Shown: positions 46,080 to 56,799 of the stretch, in pieces | Numbering within the stretch: the stretch's first letter is position 1 | Layout of the letters: every line of letters starts with the position of its first letter | NCBI GenBank assembly: GCA_036426205.1 | Contig: CM071571.1 | Span: 117,279,921-117,343,920 of the forward strand | Origin: Ascaphus truei | Taxonomy: Eukaryota; Chordata; Amphibia; Anura; Ascaphidae | Direction: 5' to 3' | DNA length: 64,000 nt | Notes under the pieces: generated by a model | Told to the model about the DNA's origin: nothing | Seen by the model: only the letters and a program-made list of their open reading frames with translations | The model's database searches: none | Position numbers and translations under genes: made by a program

Positions 46080-46935
46080 AACTGAAAAGATGACAACTAG
46101 ACAATAGTGCTAGTGTACAAATTCTTATTTAGACCCTCTGGTACCAAACAATTTAGTTTGAAGACCCAGAAGGTCTCCCTGTGAGAGAGCACCTGATTCA
46201 TATCACCTGCTAGTATAGATGAAGGTATATGTTCTGGACACATAACATTTAAACCAGTAGTACTTTTATTGTGATATAGGAGGAAGTGCTTGGATAGATA
46301 GTGATTTGTAACACCATGCAGAATATTCCTCCTATGTTACAAAAACCGAGTGGATAATGGTCTAGTGGTGTGACCCACATATTGTAGGCCACAACCACAA
46401 GTTATTAGATACACAACAAAGGATGTTTGGCAATTTATGAAGCCTTTAACTAGAAAGGCCTCACCACTGGATTTTGAACAACAGTTTTTCTTAGTGTCAA
46501 TAAAGGAACATGTAATATTACTGAGGACCTGGAACCAAATACAGGTGGCACATGTGACCGTAATCTAGTAGGAGCAATAATGTTTTTGTGGCAGTCAGCC
46601 CTCCTATAAATACTGGAGGGTTGTTGTTCCAAATGATCCTTCAAAACAGGGTCATGTGTCAGTATGCCCCAATGCTTATTAAAGATTGCTCTCACAGATC
46701 TATAAGACTGACTGAATTTAGTTGATAAAAAAAAGTTTTGTCCTGGCCTGTAGACTTAGTTCTTTTCGAGGCTTTGGCTTGATATTTTTCTCTAGAAGAT
46801 CTTAATAGGTCTTGTCTATCAAGACATGCCGCCTTCTGAAAAGACTTTTCTACAAGTGACTCTTCAAAGCCCTTCTCAAGAAATTTTGCCTTTATAGAAT
46901 TACATTGTACAACAAGTGACTGGCCATACAATGAA
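46080..46935 (-). pseudogene. Penelope-like element: RT C-terminus and GIY-YIG endonuclease
   Basis: The minus strand first gives an RT thumb-like region (46931-46692, with FLEKGFEESLVEKSFQKA). Next is KHWGILTHDPVLKDHLEQQP and IYRRADCHKNIIAPTRLRS (46680-46560), the PLE linker. In another frame, SFVVYLITCGCGLQYVGHTT (about 46440-46375) is the core of a GIY-YIG nuclease, followed by RRNILHG and KHFLLYHN-like residues. A frame change near 46530 separates linker and nuclease, and there are further stops. In PLEs the nuclease nicks target DNA and primes reverse transcription. The catalytic RT palm lies outside this truncated copy. Confidence 0.7.
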
Positions 46936-47040
46936 CAATCTCAAGGTGGCTGTAATCAAAGGTACTCTCAGAACACAAAAGAGATACAGTTGCATGAACA
47001 TAAATTTATTAAACTATTTGAGACACTCACTGGTGCCCTA

Positions 47041-47345
47041 AACCGAACCCGCAGCTTCATGAACCACTACACAAGATAACTCTCTTCCCACGAGTGCTAA
47101 GGCCCATGTCTATCAATACTGCGCTGTATGAATGCACACACATCTGCCTCTTACACATACAAATGTACAATGTAATTCTATCCCTATATACCAATAGGGA
47201 CCACATAGTACCCACACGTATGCACAGAAATGCAACACCCTCTTACATTTCAATACCTACCCACACCATTGCTATACACTCCCCTCTACATACACCTTTT
47301 GTAAAGCGCTGTATACAATGTGGGTGCTTTATAAATTAAGATTTA
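47041..47345 (+). mobile_element. LINE 3' end-like segment
   Basis: Ends GTAAAGCGCTGTATACAATG then GGGTGCTTTATAAATTAAGA, the usual shape of an L2/CR1-type 3' tail, followed by CA-rich repeats (47345-47400). Upstream frames show no recognisable RT. Confidence 0.45.
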
Positions 47346-47519
47346 CACACATACACTCATACACACACACATACATACACATATACACACACATACATGC
47401 TTACTCTAACATCGCAAACATTCAGGGACCATTTAACACCTTACATCATAAATCACATACTGCACAGGGGGAGGTTTAGGCTTCACCCACAGAGAAGCTG
47501 TCCTGTTTGAAAGTAAATT

Positions 47520-47671
47520 TCATGGCTTAATCAATTGTAACATCGCCCGAAGAAGAGATCACTGTATCTCAAAAGCTCGCACAAATAAAAGCATTTCGTT
47601 AGTCACAGAACGGTATCCACTATTTGTTATTTGTTTTTCATTAAGCTTGGTTAACACGGTACAGATACTTC

Positions 47672-47680
<9 letters not shown>
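47520..47680 (+). repeat. PLE-type tail with hairpin motif
   Basis: CCGAAGAAGAGATCACTG followed by TATCTCAAAAGCTCGC forms a hairpin (GAGAT/ATCTC). It is followed by AATAAAAGC and GTTAACACGGTACAGATACT. The same tail occurs antisense at 37519-37597. The hairpin resembles the degenerate ribozyme-like region reported for PLE termini, but the core is not intact. Confidence 0.45.

Positions 47681-47717
<37 letters not shown>
47673..47717. repeat. (TA)n microsatellite
   Basis: About 22 TA units. Confidence 0.95.
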
Positions 47718-47720
<3 letters not shown>

Positions 47721-48128
47721 TGTTCGACAATTAATTATAACCACACGCCCGTGGCGAGTGGATTTAGGCCGCTGGTGAGCCGTGCTGCGGCTCTATGAAT
47801 TCCCCTGCTCGCGCCAATTTTTTAAAAATAAATAAATAATCCCCCTCCCTGATTGGGTTAACGCAGGGAAGAGGGCCGGCAGGCAGCTCTGGGTTAGCCC
47901 CTTCCCCCGATCTCCTCCCCCTCCTGCCCATGATCTCCTCCCCCCCTGCCCCTGATCTCCCCCCCCCCCCTGCCCCCGATCCCCGCCTCTGAAGGGGTGT
48001 CCGCCACCTGGGATGTGGGAGATGGGCACGGGGTGGGGGCGGTGTTGCGCGGTCGCGGCTGTGCGAGAGAGAGAGAGACCGACCACAAGTACCCAGTCAG
48101 TCTAGTCAGTCCCCCAGTCAGTCAGTCA

Positions 48129-48830
48129 GTCAAGGGTCACCCACCCTCTCTCTCTGTGTATCACCCCCACCCTCAATGTGGTTGTGTGGTGTCAACCCAC
48201 GCCTCCTCTCCCTCTCTGTCTCTCCCCTCTCTGTCTCTCCCCCTCTGTCTCCCCCTCTCTGTCGCCCCCTCTCTGTCTCCCCCTCTGTTTCTCCCCCCTT
48301 CCCCCCCTCTGTCTCTCTCCCCCCCCCCTCTGTCTCTGTCTCTCTCCTCCCTCTCTCCCTGTCTCTCTCTCTTCTCTACTCCCCCCTCTCTCCCTCTCGC
48401 TGTCTCTCTCCCCTCTATCTCTCTCTGTTCTCCTGTCTCTCCTCCTCTCTCTCGTGCTCTCCCCCTCTCTCCTCTGTCTCTCTCCCCTCTCATCTCTGTC
48501 TCCTTCCCTCACCCTCTCTCTTTGTCTCTCTCCTCACCCTCTCTCTGTCTCTCACCCAACTCTCTCTTCTCTCACCACACTCTCTCTGTCCTGTCTCTCT
48601 CTCGTCTCTCATCCACACTCTCTCTTCTTCCCACCACACTCTCTCTGTCTCTCACCCACACCTCTCTGTCTCCCCCCACACCTCTCTCTGTCTCTCAACC
48701 CACACTCTCTCTGACTCTCGCTCTCACCTCACACTCTCATCTGTCTCTCACCCACACTCTCGTCTGTCTCTCACCCACACCTCTCTCTGTCTCACACCCC
48801 ACTACTCCTCTGTCTCACATTCTGCATCTG
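48129..48830 (+). repeat. Pyrimidine-rich (CTCTGTCTC)n-type array
   Basis: About 700 bp of CTCTCTGTCTCTCCCCCTCT-like units that grade into CTCTCTGTCTCTCACCCACA. Stop-free in several + frames and on the minus strand, so the long frames are compositional. Confidence 0.9.
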
Positions 48831-49138
48831 GATACCTTATTTACCCTAATATATCTTAACTGCCCTATACTACACCGAAATCAACCTATATTGATTCTTC
48901 CAGATCTTACTCAAGCTTCCCACGGTAAGACATCGGAACCCCCCCTAACCCAAGACAGGTAGGGAACACATTCCCCTCCAATGTTAACATTGCGGATGAG
49001 GGTACCTGGACATTGAGGACTGCTGATCAGTAAGATCCAGGTCGGATTGCTGCGCTTTAGATATTGTGAAGCGGATGTCCAGACACTGGTTCAGGGGTTC
49101 AGGAAACTAGTCATTCACATCTGGGCTTTTATTTCTAG

Positions 49139-49181
49139 ATCACACACACCACACACACACACCACACCAACACACACCACA

Positions 49182-49212
<31 letters not shown>

Positions 49213-49292
49213 CCACACCCACACACTACACACACACAACAACACACACACACAATACACACACAAGCCCCACCACACACACACACACACTG
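49139..49292. repeat. (CA)n array
   Basis: CA runs with CCA and CCC interruptions. Confidence 0.9.
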
Positions 49293-49445
49293 TTTTCTCC
49301 TATCAAATTTTATTAAATTATTTTTATTTATATATTTTATTTAAAAATGCGTGTTTGGAGTGGTACGTACTGGGTTGTGGCGGGACTTTTGGCGACTATA
49401 TTTTTGGTTCGGCGAGTAGATTTTTGGGTGATTTGTCAATACTTG

Positions 49446-49510
49446 CATATATATATTATATATATAATATCTAATATATATATATAATATATATATATAT
49501 AATATAGCAA
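49446..49510. repeat. TA-rich microsatellite
   Basis: TATATAATATC-type units. Confidence 0.85.
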
Positions 49511-49514
49511 CGTA

Positions 49515-49740
49515 TATTACTGTATGTTCATTTGCATGTCTTTGACAGGTTCTGCAACCCTGTCTTTTCCCATTGTCACCCAGCATACATTGCTTCCACT
49601 GCAGCACGGGATTCTGGAAATGACATGCAAATGAACACTCAGTGCCACCTTTTGTCTCAAGCTCGTATTACCACAAGCCAATCTCAGCCAATGCAATGCT
49701 GTTTTAAACCCGCTTTTTAGACAGAGGCTGGGATGAGATG
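49515..49740 (+). mobile_element. Octamer/ZNF143-type miniature element, copy with inverted octamers
   Basis: TGTTCATTTGCATGTC at 49525-49540 is the exact inverted complement of GACATGCAAATGAACA at 49622-49637, so an octamer sits at each end of the unit. The ZNF143-like GGGATTCTGGAAA lies at 49608-49620. Confidence 0.65.
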
Positions 49741-49914
49741 AGATGCAAAGCCATTAACCACCCACTCACAGACATGTTTTCAACCTTGATGGGTATCATC
49801 AGTGTGGGTTGGTCTTGAATGGCAAAGCAGGCTTAGACTAAACTAGGTAATCAAACACTATTAAGTTTGTGGGTAAAAAATGACAAAAACCCTCCACAGA
49901 TACAGCCAGAAAGC

Positions 49915-50155
49915 ACGTAATATTACTGTATGTTCATTTGCATGCTTCTTATACACGTGTCTGCAACCCTGTCGTTTTCCCCATTGTCACCCCAGCAATA
50001 CAGGCGCTTCCCACTGCAAGCAAGGATTCTGGAGAATGACATTGCAAATGAGCAACTCAGTTGCCACCTTTTGGTTCACAAGCTCGTATACTACCAAGCC
50101 ATCCTCAAGCCAATCATTCTATTGTAAACACAGCTTTTAGCGAGGCTGGGATGAC
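49915..50155 (+). mobile_element. Octamer/ZNF143-type miniature element, neighbouring copy
   Basis: Direct relative of 49515-49740 at an offset of about 406 bp, more degraded by one-base insertions (ATTGCAAATG at 50041). It ends beside a short TA run. Confidence 0.6.
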
Positions 50156-50513
50156 ATATATATATATATCAAACACCGGGGGATTTGGGCCAGTGCTACA
50201 TCCAAATGACAAACCCCATACATTGTAATATTACAAGAAATGATCTTCATGTAAATACTATATGCTACATGCTATATATTAAAATATGGTTTTTAGTTAG
50301 ATTTTTGCGCAACATCATAGAAGCCTTGCCACCCAAATCGTCATAGGTAACCATAATAAGTGTCAAGTCCTACCATCTACCGCATTAGTTTCCTATACCT
50401 CTGTGGTGAGGGGCGAGAACCATATAGATTCATACTGCAACAAGAGGAGAAGATCCACAATTAAAAAGGGGGTATTACTGAAGCTCGGGAAGCTTCTCGG
50501 GGAGCGCGCGCTG

Positions 50514-50975
50514 GCACTCCCCCTCACAGTTCGCCGCTCCCGGACTGGATGGGGAAAGGCGCGCGGGACTCCCCCTCCACTTGCGCCGCATACCAAAGAG
50601 GGGAAGCGCGCTGTGGGACTCCCCCTTACGTGCGCCCTACGCAGAGAGGGGAAGTCTCGGCCGGGACTCCCCCTCACCAGTTGCGCCGCTACTAACCCGT
50701 AGTGGAAAGCGGTGCGCTGCGGACCCCCTTCTCACGGCGTCTGCTCCGGACGGAGTGAAGCGCGGCACGATACTCCCCTCCACGTGCGTTCTGCCTCCCG
50801 GATGGATGGGAAGCGCGGCGCGGTACCCCCCTCATGTGCGCCGGCTAGACTCGGAAGGGAAAGCGTGTCGTCGGACTCCCCCTCACGTTCGTCGGCTCCC
50901 GACGGAGGGGAAAGCGCGGGCGCGAGACTCCCCATCACGTGCCCGGGCCTCCCGGATGGAGGTGAAGCGCGCTCT
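50514..50975 (+). repeat. GC-rich minisatellite, about 51-bp unit, nine copies
   Basis: Units begin GGACTCCCCCTCAC and end GGGGAAAGCGCG, with starts at 50514, 50566, 50616, 50664, 50721, 50769, 50822, 50873 and 50925 (spacings 48-57 bp). Many units contain CACGTGCG and CTCCCGGATGGA. CpG-rich and non-coding. Confidence 0.85.
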
Positions 50976-51049
50976 TCGTCTCCTGCCACGCTTTATTGCC
51001 CCCCCACTTCCCGTAACTCAACCTCCTGCCCCCAGCCAACGCCACGGGG

Positions 51050-54000
51050 TCCAGGTAAGTCACCCACCATCTTCCCCCCCACGTACTGTCACCCAGGTCA
51101 CACCACACACCCACCCATCACTTCACCCATTCCACTCACCCACCCACCAGTCACCCACGCCCCCACTCAGTCACCCACCCACTCCGGTCACAAACCACCC
51201 ACCTCAGATCCCCACCCACTCAGTTACCCACCCAGTCACTTGCACCCCAGTCACCCACCACCCCTCATCACCCCCCACTCAGTACCTCACCCACCCACTC
51301 ACTTTTCACCCAAAAACTCACCAGTCACCCCCCACTCACTCAGTCAAGTCACCCACCCCCTCCTCAGTCAAGTCACCCACCCACACCAGCCACCCCCCCA
51401 CCCCGTCACGCCACCCAGTCCCCCACCCACCCACCCACCCACCCATTCCAACCCACCCACCCATCATCACCACGCCACGCCACCCGTCAGTCACCCACCC
51501 AACTCAGTCACCCCCCACTCAGTAACCCACCCAACCCACGCACTCAGTCACCCAAAACTCACTCTCACCCACTCACTCGTCACGTCACCCACCCCACTTC
51601 ACTCATTCCCAAGTCAACCCACCCACTCATCTCAGTCAGTCACCCACCCAGTCACCACCAAGTCACCCACCCATCCCACCCAGTCAGTCAACCTCCCACC
51701 CACCCAGTTCCCACCCACCCTGGGGCTCAGTTACCCACCCACCCAGTCACCCCACCCAGTCACCGCACCCAGTCACCCACCCCCACCCACCCAGTCACCC
51801 CCCCAGTCCCCATCACCGCCCCCTCCACACCCACCCACCCACGGTCATTCAACTCAGTCACCACCCACGCGTCAACCCACCCAGTCACTCAGTCACGCCA
51901 CCCATTCATCACCCCTTTCGAGTCAGTCACCCAGTCAACCACCCTTCCATCTGTCATCAGTCACCCCTCCCACCCCCGTCGTCACCCCTCACCCACACCA
52001 CTTCCCCCACCCAGTCATCACCTACTCACCCACCAGTCAGTCACCCACTCCCCACCCTCAGTCCCCCACTCACCCACCCAGTCAGCAGTCAACCCCCTCC
52101 CCACCCAGTCAGTCACCCAACTCACCCCCCAGTCATCACCCCACTCACCCACCCAGTCAGTCAACCACTCAACCCACCCAGTCAGTCCCCCACTCACCCA
52201 CCATCAGTCACCCACCCCCCCCCCCACCCCCCCAGTCAGTCTCCCACTCACCCACCCAGTCCAGTCTTCCACTCACCCACCCGAGTTCAGTCTCCCACTC
52301 ACCCACCCAGTCAGTCTCCCCCCCAGTCAGTCTCCGCACCCACTCAGTATCCCACCCCACTCAGTCGCCCTCCCGCACCCACTCTCCCACCCACTCTCCC
52401 ACCCAGTCCTCCCACTCAGTCTCCCACTCACCCACCCATTCAGTTTCCCCTGGCACCACTACGCCTTCATTTTCCCACTCACCCACCCATTCAGTTGCCA
52501 CCACCCCACCCTGCAGTTTCCCACTCACCCCACCCATTCGTTTACCCACTCACCCACCCTTCATTTCCCACTCACTCATCCCACCCATTCGTTTCCCACT
52601 CATCCACCCATTCGTTTCCACTGCACCGCACCCGATTCAGTTTCCCACTCACCCACCCTTCAGTCTTCCACTCACCCACCATTCCATCTCCCACTCACCC
52701 CACCCCATTTCAATCTCAACTTCACCCACCCATTCAGTCCAACCTCACCCACCCAGTCTCATCAATCCGCAAACCACCCACCCAGTCACTGACCCCACCC
52801 ACCACCCACGCCCCACGCACCGACCCCACCTACCCACCTCACTGACCCACGCCACTTCACGCATTCAAGTCACCACCCACTCAAACACACACTCAGTCAA
52901 TTCACCCCCCCAGTCACCCCACCCACGCACCCGTCCAACTCCCGCCTACCACCCGTCACCCCCCACCCAGTCACCCACTCACCCAGTCACCCACCCTCCC
53001 GTCACCCCCTACCCACCCATCACCCCCCCACCCACCCGTCCCCCCAAGGTCACCCAACCGCCCCCCCCAGTCATACCCACCCGTTCGTCACCGACCATCC
53101 GTCACCCCCAACCCTCAAACCCACTCCAGCCGGCAGTCACCCCACCCAGCGCATCAATTCAACCCCCCCACCCCGTCACTCTACTACGCTCCTCACCAAA
53201 AACTCACTCCGTGTCACCCGCCCCACTCCTCATTCAAGTCCCCACCACACTAGTCACGTCATTCCATTCACCCCCCCACTTACTCACTCACTTCACCCAC
53301 CCCTCACTCAGATCCATCACCCACCCATTCACTCAGTCAAGTCACCCACCCAGTCATCCACCCACCCACCCACCCAGTCTCCCACCCACCCACCCCCCAG
53401 TCGAGTCCACCAGCCCACCCACCCACCCAGTCAACCCACCCACCCAGTCAACCCACCCACCCAGTCAACCCACCCAGTCACCCACCCAGTCACCTACCCA
53501 GTCCACCCAGTCACACCAGTCACAAGGCCACCCACCACCAAGTCACCCACCCAGTCGTCACCCATCCAGTCAACACCCACAAATCCCACGTCAAACCCAC
53601 CCACCAGTCACCCACCCACTTAACACACACCACCAACTCCAGTCACAAGCACCCACTGCAGCAACCCACCCACGTCACTCGCAAGTCACCACCCACAGTG
53701 CAGCACCCACATCCACTCAACCACACCACTCACTCAGTCAGCCCACCTCACTACAAGTCATCCACCAGTCCACCCACCCCACAAACCACCTCACCCACCC
53801 ACAACCAGTTCAGGCACCACCCAAGTACCCACCCATCAGTTCACCCACCCCACCACAGTCACCCCCCATCATCTTCCCTCTACCACTTCAGTCACCCATC
53901 TTCATTCATCCCGAACCCAGTAACCACACCCAGCCCAACCAAGCAAGTCAGTCAGTCACCCACTCCCCACCCAGTCAGTCACCCACTCACACCACACCCA

Positions 54001-56070
54001 TCACCCACCAGTCATCACCCACTCACCACCCAGTCAGTCCCCACGTCACCCACCAGTCAACACCCACTCACCCACCCAGTCAGTCACCACTCACCCACCG
54101 CATCAGTCACCACTCACCCACCCAGTCAGTCACCCACTCACCCACCCATCATAATCACCCCCCCCGTCAGTCACCCACATTCACTCCCAACCATTCAGTC
54201 CTCACCAGCTTCACCCACCCGTCCGTCTCTCCCACTCACCCACCCAGTCAGTCATCCCACTCACCCACCAGTCAGTCTCGTCCCTCACCCACCCAGTCAG
54301 TTCTCCCACTCACCCACCCCGTCAGTCCCCACTCACCCACCCAGTCAGTTCCACTCACACCCACGCCTCATCCTCCTACACCAGTCAGTATTCTCCCACC
54401 CCAGTCAGTCCCCTCCCACTTCCCACTCAGTCTCCCCACTCTCCCCACTCCGCCTCCCACTCCGTCCCCTCCACTACAGCTCACGCCACCACCACCCCCA
54501 CCCATTACAGTTTCCCACTCACCACACCATTCAGTTCCACTCACCCACCCCCTTCGAGTTCCCCCACGCACTCACCCACCCAGTCAGTCTCCCATCACCC
54601 ACCCAGTCAGTCTCCCACTCACCCACCCATCGTTTTCCCTACTCACGCCACCCATCAGAAAGTCACACATCCTCCCTCTCACCCACCATTCAGTTCCCCA
54701 CTCACCACCTCAGTCCGTCTCCCCACCCCGTCAGTCCCACCCGTCATCCTCACCACCCAGTCAGTCTCCCACCCGTCATCTCGCCATCTACCACAGTCCC
54801 CGCTCACACCCAGCAGTCTCCCACCCACTCTCACCCACTCTTCCCACCACATCTCCCACTCAGTCTCCCAACTCCCGTCTCCTCACCCACATCATTCTCC
54901 CTCAGTCTCCACTCACCCCCACACATTCAGTTCCCACTCCACCACCATTCAGTTTCCACTCACCACCCATTCAGTTTCCCACTCCCACCCATCCGTTCAC
55001 TCCCCACCCATTCAGTTTCCCACTCACCCACCCATTCAGTTTCCCACTCATCCACCCATTCAGTTTCCCACTCATCCACCATATCAGTTTCCCACTCACC
55101 ACCCTTCATTCCCATCACCACCCATCATTTTCCCACTCACCCACCCATTCAGTTTCCCACTCACCCACCATTCAGTTCCCATCACCCACCATTCAGTCTC
55201 CCACTCACCCACCCATTCAGTCTCCACACTCACCCACCCTTCAGTCTCACACTCACTACCCATTCAGGTCTCAACTCACCCACCCACGTCTCACCCAAAA
55301 CCACACCAAAACCCACCCAGTCACTGACCCAACCCACCCACTCACCACCCCACTCACCGACCACACACCCACCTACCCACTCACTGACCCACCCCAGTCA
55401 CCGACCCCAGTCACTGACCCCCCCAGTCACCGCACCCTGAAAAAGTCCACCCAGTCACCGCCCACACCGACACGCACCCAAAGTCACCCACCCACCCAAA
55501 TGTCACCACACACCCGCCCAAGTCCCAGCCACCCATCCACCAAACCCAGAGTCACCCCCCCCCACCGACACCAAAGTTCACCCACCCAACCGACCCAAAT
55601 ACCGACATCACCCCCCCTGCCCAACTCACCCACCCACCGACCCAACTCACCCACCCAACCACCGACCCAAAGTCACCCACCGACCCAAAGTCACCCACCC
55701 ACCGACCCAAAGTCAAACCGACCCAAAGTCACCCACCCACCGACCCAAAGTCATCCCACCCACCAACCCAAAGTCACCCACCCACCGACCCAAAGTCACC
55801 CACCCACCGACCCAAAGTCACACACCCACCGACCCAAAGTCACCCACCCACTGACCCAAAGTCACCCACCCACCGACCCAAAGTCACCCACCCACCGACC
55901 CAAAGTCACCCACCCACCGACCCAAAGTCAAACCGACCCAAAGTCACCCACCCAGTCACCGACCCAAAGTCACCCACTCAGTCACCAACCCACCCACCCA
56001 CTCAGTCAAGTGTCACCCACCCACCCACACAGTCACCCACACACTCAGTCAACTCAGTCACCCACCTAGC
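51050..56070 (+). repeat. 5-kb CACC/GTCA-based satellite
   Basis: About 5 kb built from tetranucleotide-like words CACC, CACT, CAGT and CCCA, with local higher-order units. Examples are CAGTCTCCCACTCACCCACC (52.2-52.4 kb) and CATTCAGTTTCCCACTCACC (52.4-52.7 and 54.9-55.25 kb). A + frame of 1785 codons (50712-56069) exists only because these words contain almost no stop triplets; the same DNA is open for long stretches in other + frames. Not considered a gene. Confidence 0.9.
55655..55985 (+). repeat. 22-bp homogeneous sub-array
   Basis: Unit of 22 bp, CACCCACCCACCGACC followed by CAAAGT, repeated about a dozen times with few changes. More homogeneous than the rest of the satellite. Confidence 0.85.
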
Positions 56071-56124
56071 TGTCAAGGGGGGGGGAAGCCTAACCCTGTC
56101 ATACGCCCCCCCCCAAAATTACAT

Positions 56125-56152
56125 CCCGGGCAACGCCGGGTCTCTCAGCTAG
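56125..56152 (+). other. Helitron 3' terminal hairpin and CTAG end
   Basis: Stem CCCGG/CCGGG with loop GCAACG, then TCTCTCAG and CTAG. Confidence 0.65.
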
Positions 56153-56153
56153 T

Positions 56154-56799
56154 ACATATATAAAACAAGGCAGTTGCAAACCCTCAAATAAATTCTCATG
56201 GAAAATCACGCCTCTCCCCCTTCCTTTTCTGATATCTTCCACTTAAGTTGTTACTATTTTTGATAACAAATTTAGCACAGCAATTAAAGGCTGAACAAGT
56301 GTTTGGGAGGAGGGAGAAGATGTGGGGGCTTATAAATTAACACTTCAGAGCACGGTTCAGAACTCTAGCATCTGAGATCACAAGGAAAGAAACCAATACA
56401 CAATTAGGAAAGGGGTCATGATACTGACCCCAAATAGGGGATGAAAAGGCTGGGAGTTAAGGCTAAGGGGGATGAGTAGTTTAGTATGGAGACCCGTAAG
56501 GGGGTTATATTAGAGAAGGGAGGAAGTACTCATCATCTCTGCTCAGGGCAAAACATGAGGTTTAGCCATGCAATGCTAAGATGTCAAAAATATTCTGCCA
56601 GCCACTAGCCCAAACAGGAGACAGTTCGGTCCATTCATGAGGCTAACTGGTGCTTTCAGGAGGTCAGGAAGCCAGTGCTGCTCTTTGAGTAGTTGCTCGC
56701 AGCAATTCACGAGGGAGCAGAGTGTGTTCGAGCCAGGTGGTCATGTGGTGCTCTAGAGGCCACCCATGCTAGAGGCTGTAAGGTGGTGCAAGAAGAAGT
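56154..56799. other. Spacer, no gene seen
   Basis: Possibly 5' remains of the Ngaro-type element that follows. No clear protein motif. Confidence 0.35.

Larger units (their letters stand above)
47718..49445. mobile_element. Candidate DNA transposon with internal CT and CA repeats
   Basis: The left end CAGTGTTCGACAA (47718) and the complement of the right end, CAAGTATTGACAAATCACCC (49445 backwards), share CGACAA/TGACAA. Further in, the left GTGGCGAGTGG (47751) and the complement of the right GGCGAGTAGA (49411) share the word CTCGCC. Both ends abut TA-rich repeats. The interior has no transposase. Confidence 0.35.
50391..56152 (+). mobile_element. Probable Helitron carrying satellite arrays
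   Basis: The 3' end is clear: CCCGGGCAACGCCGGG at 56125-56140 forms a GC-rich hairpin and is followed 8 nt later by CTAG (56149-56152) and then T, as expected for Helitrons, which insert at AT and end CTRR. The 5' end is only a guess: TCCTATACCTCTGTGGTG from about 50391 would follow a T and start with TC. The interior has no Rep/helicase gene, so this would be a non-autonomous element made mostly of tandem repeats. Confidence 0.5.

Noticed and set aside
47997..48962. 321-codon open frame
   Set aside because: CTCTGTCTC array; the composition explains its openness in several frames.
51050..53500. CRISPR array
   Set aside because: The repeats are contiguous simple sequence without unique spacers, and the genome is eukaryotic.
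50712..56069. 1785-codon open frame
   Set aside because: It lies in C-rich satellite DNA that is also open in other + frames. It encodes only Pro/Ser/Thr/His/Gln-rich repeats and reflects the lack of stop triplets in CACC/GTCA words.
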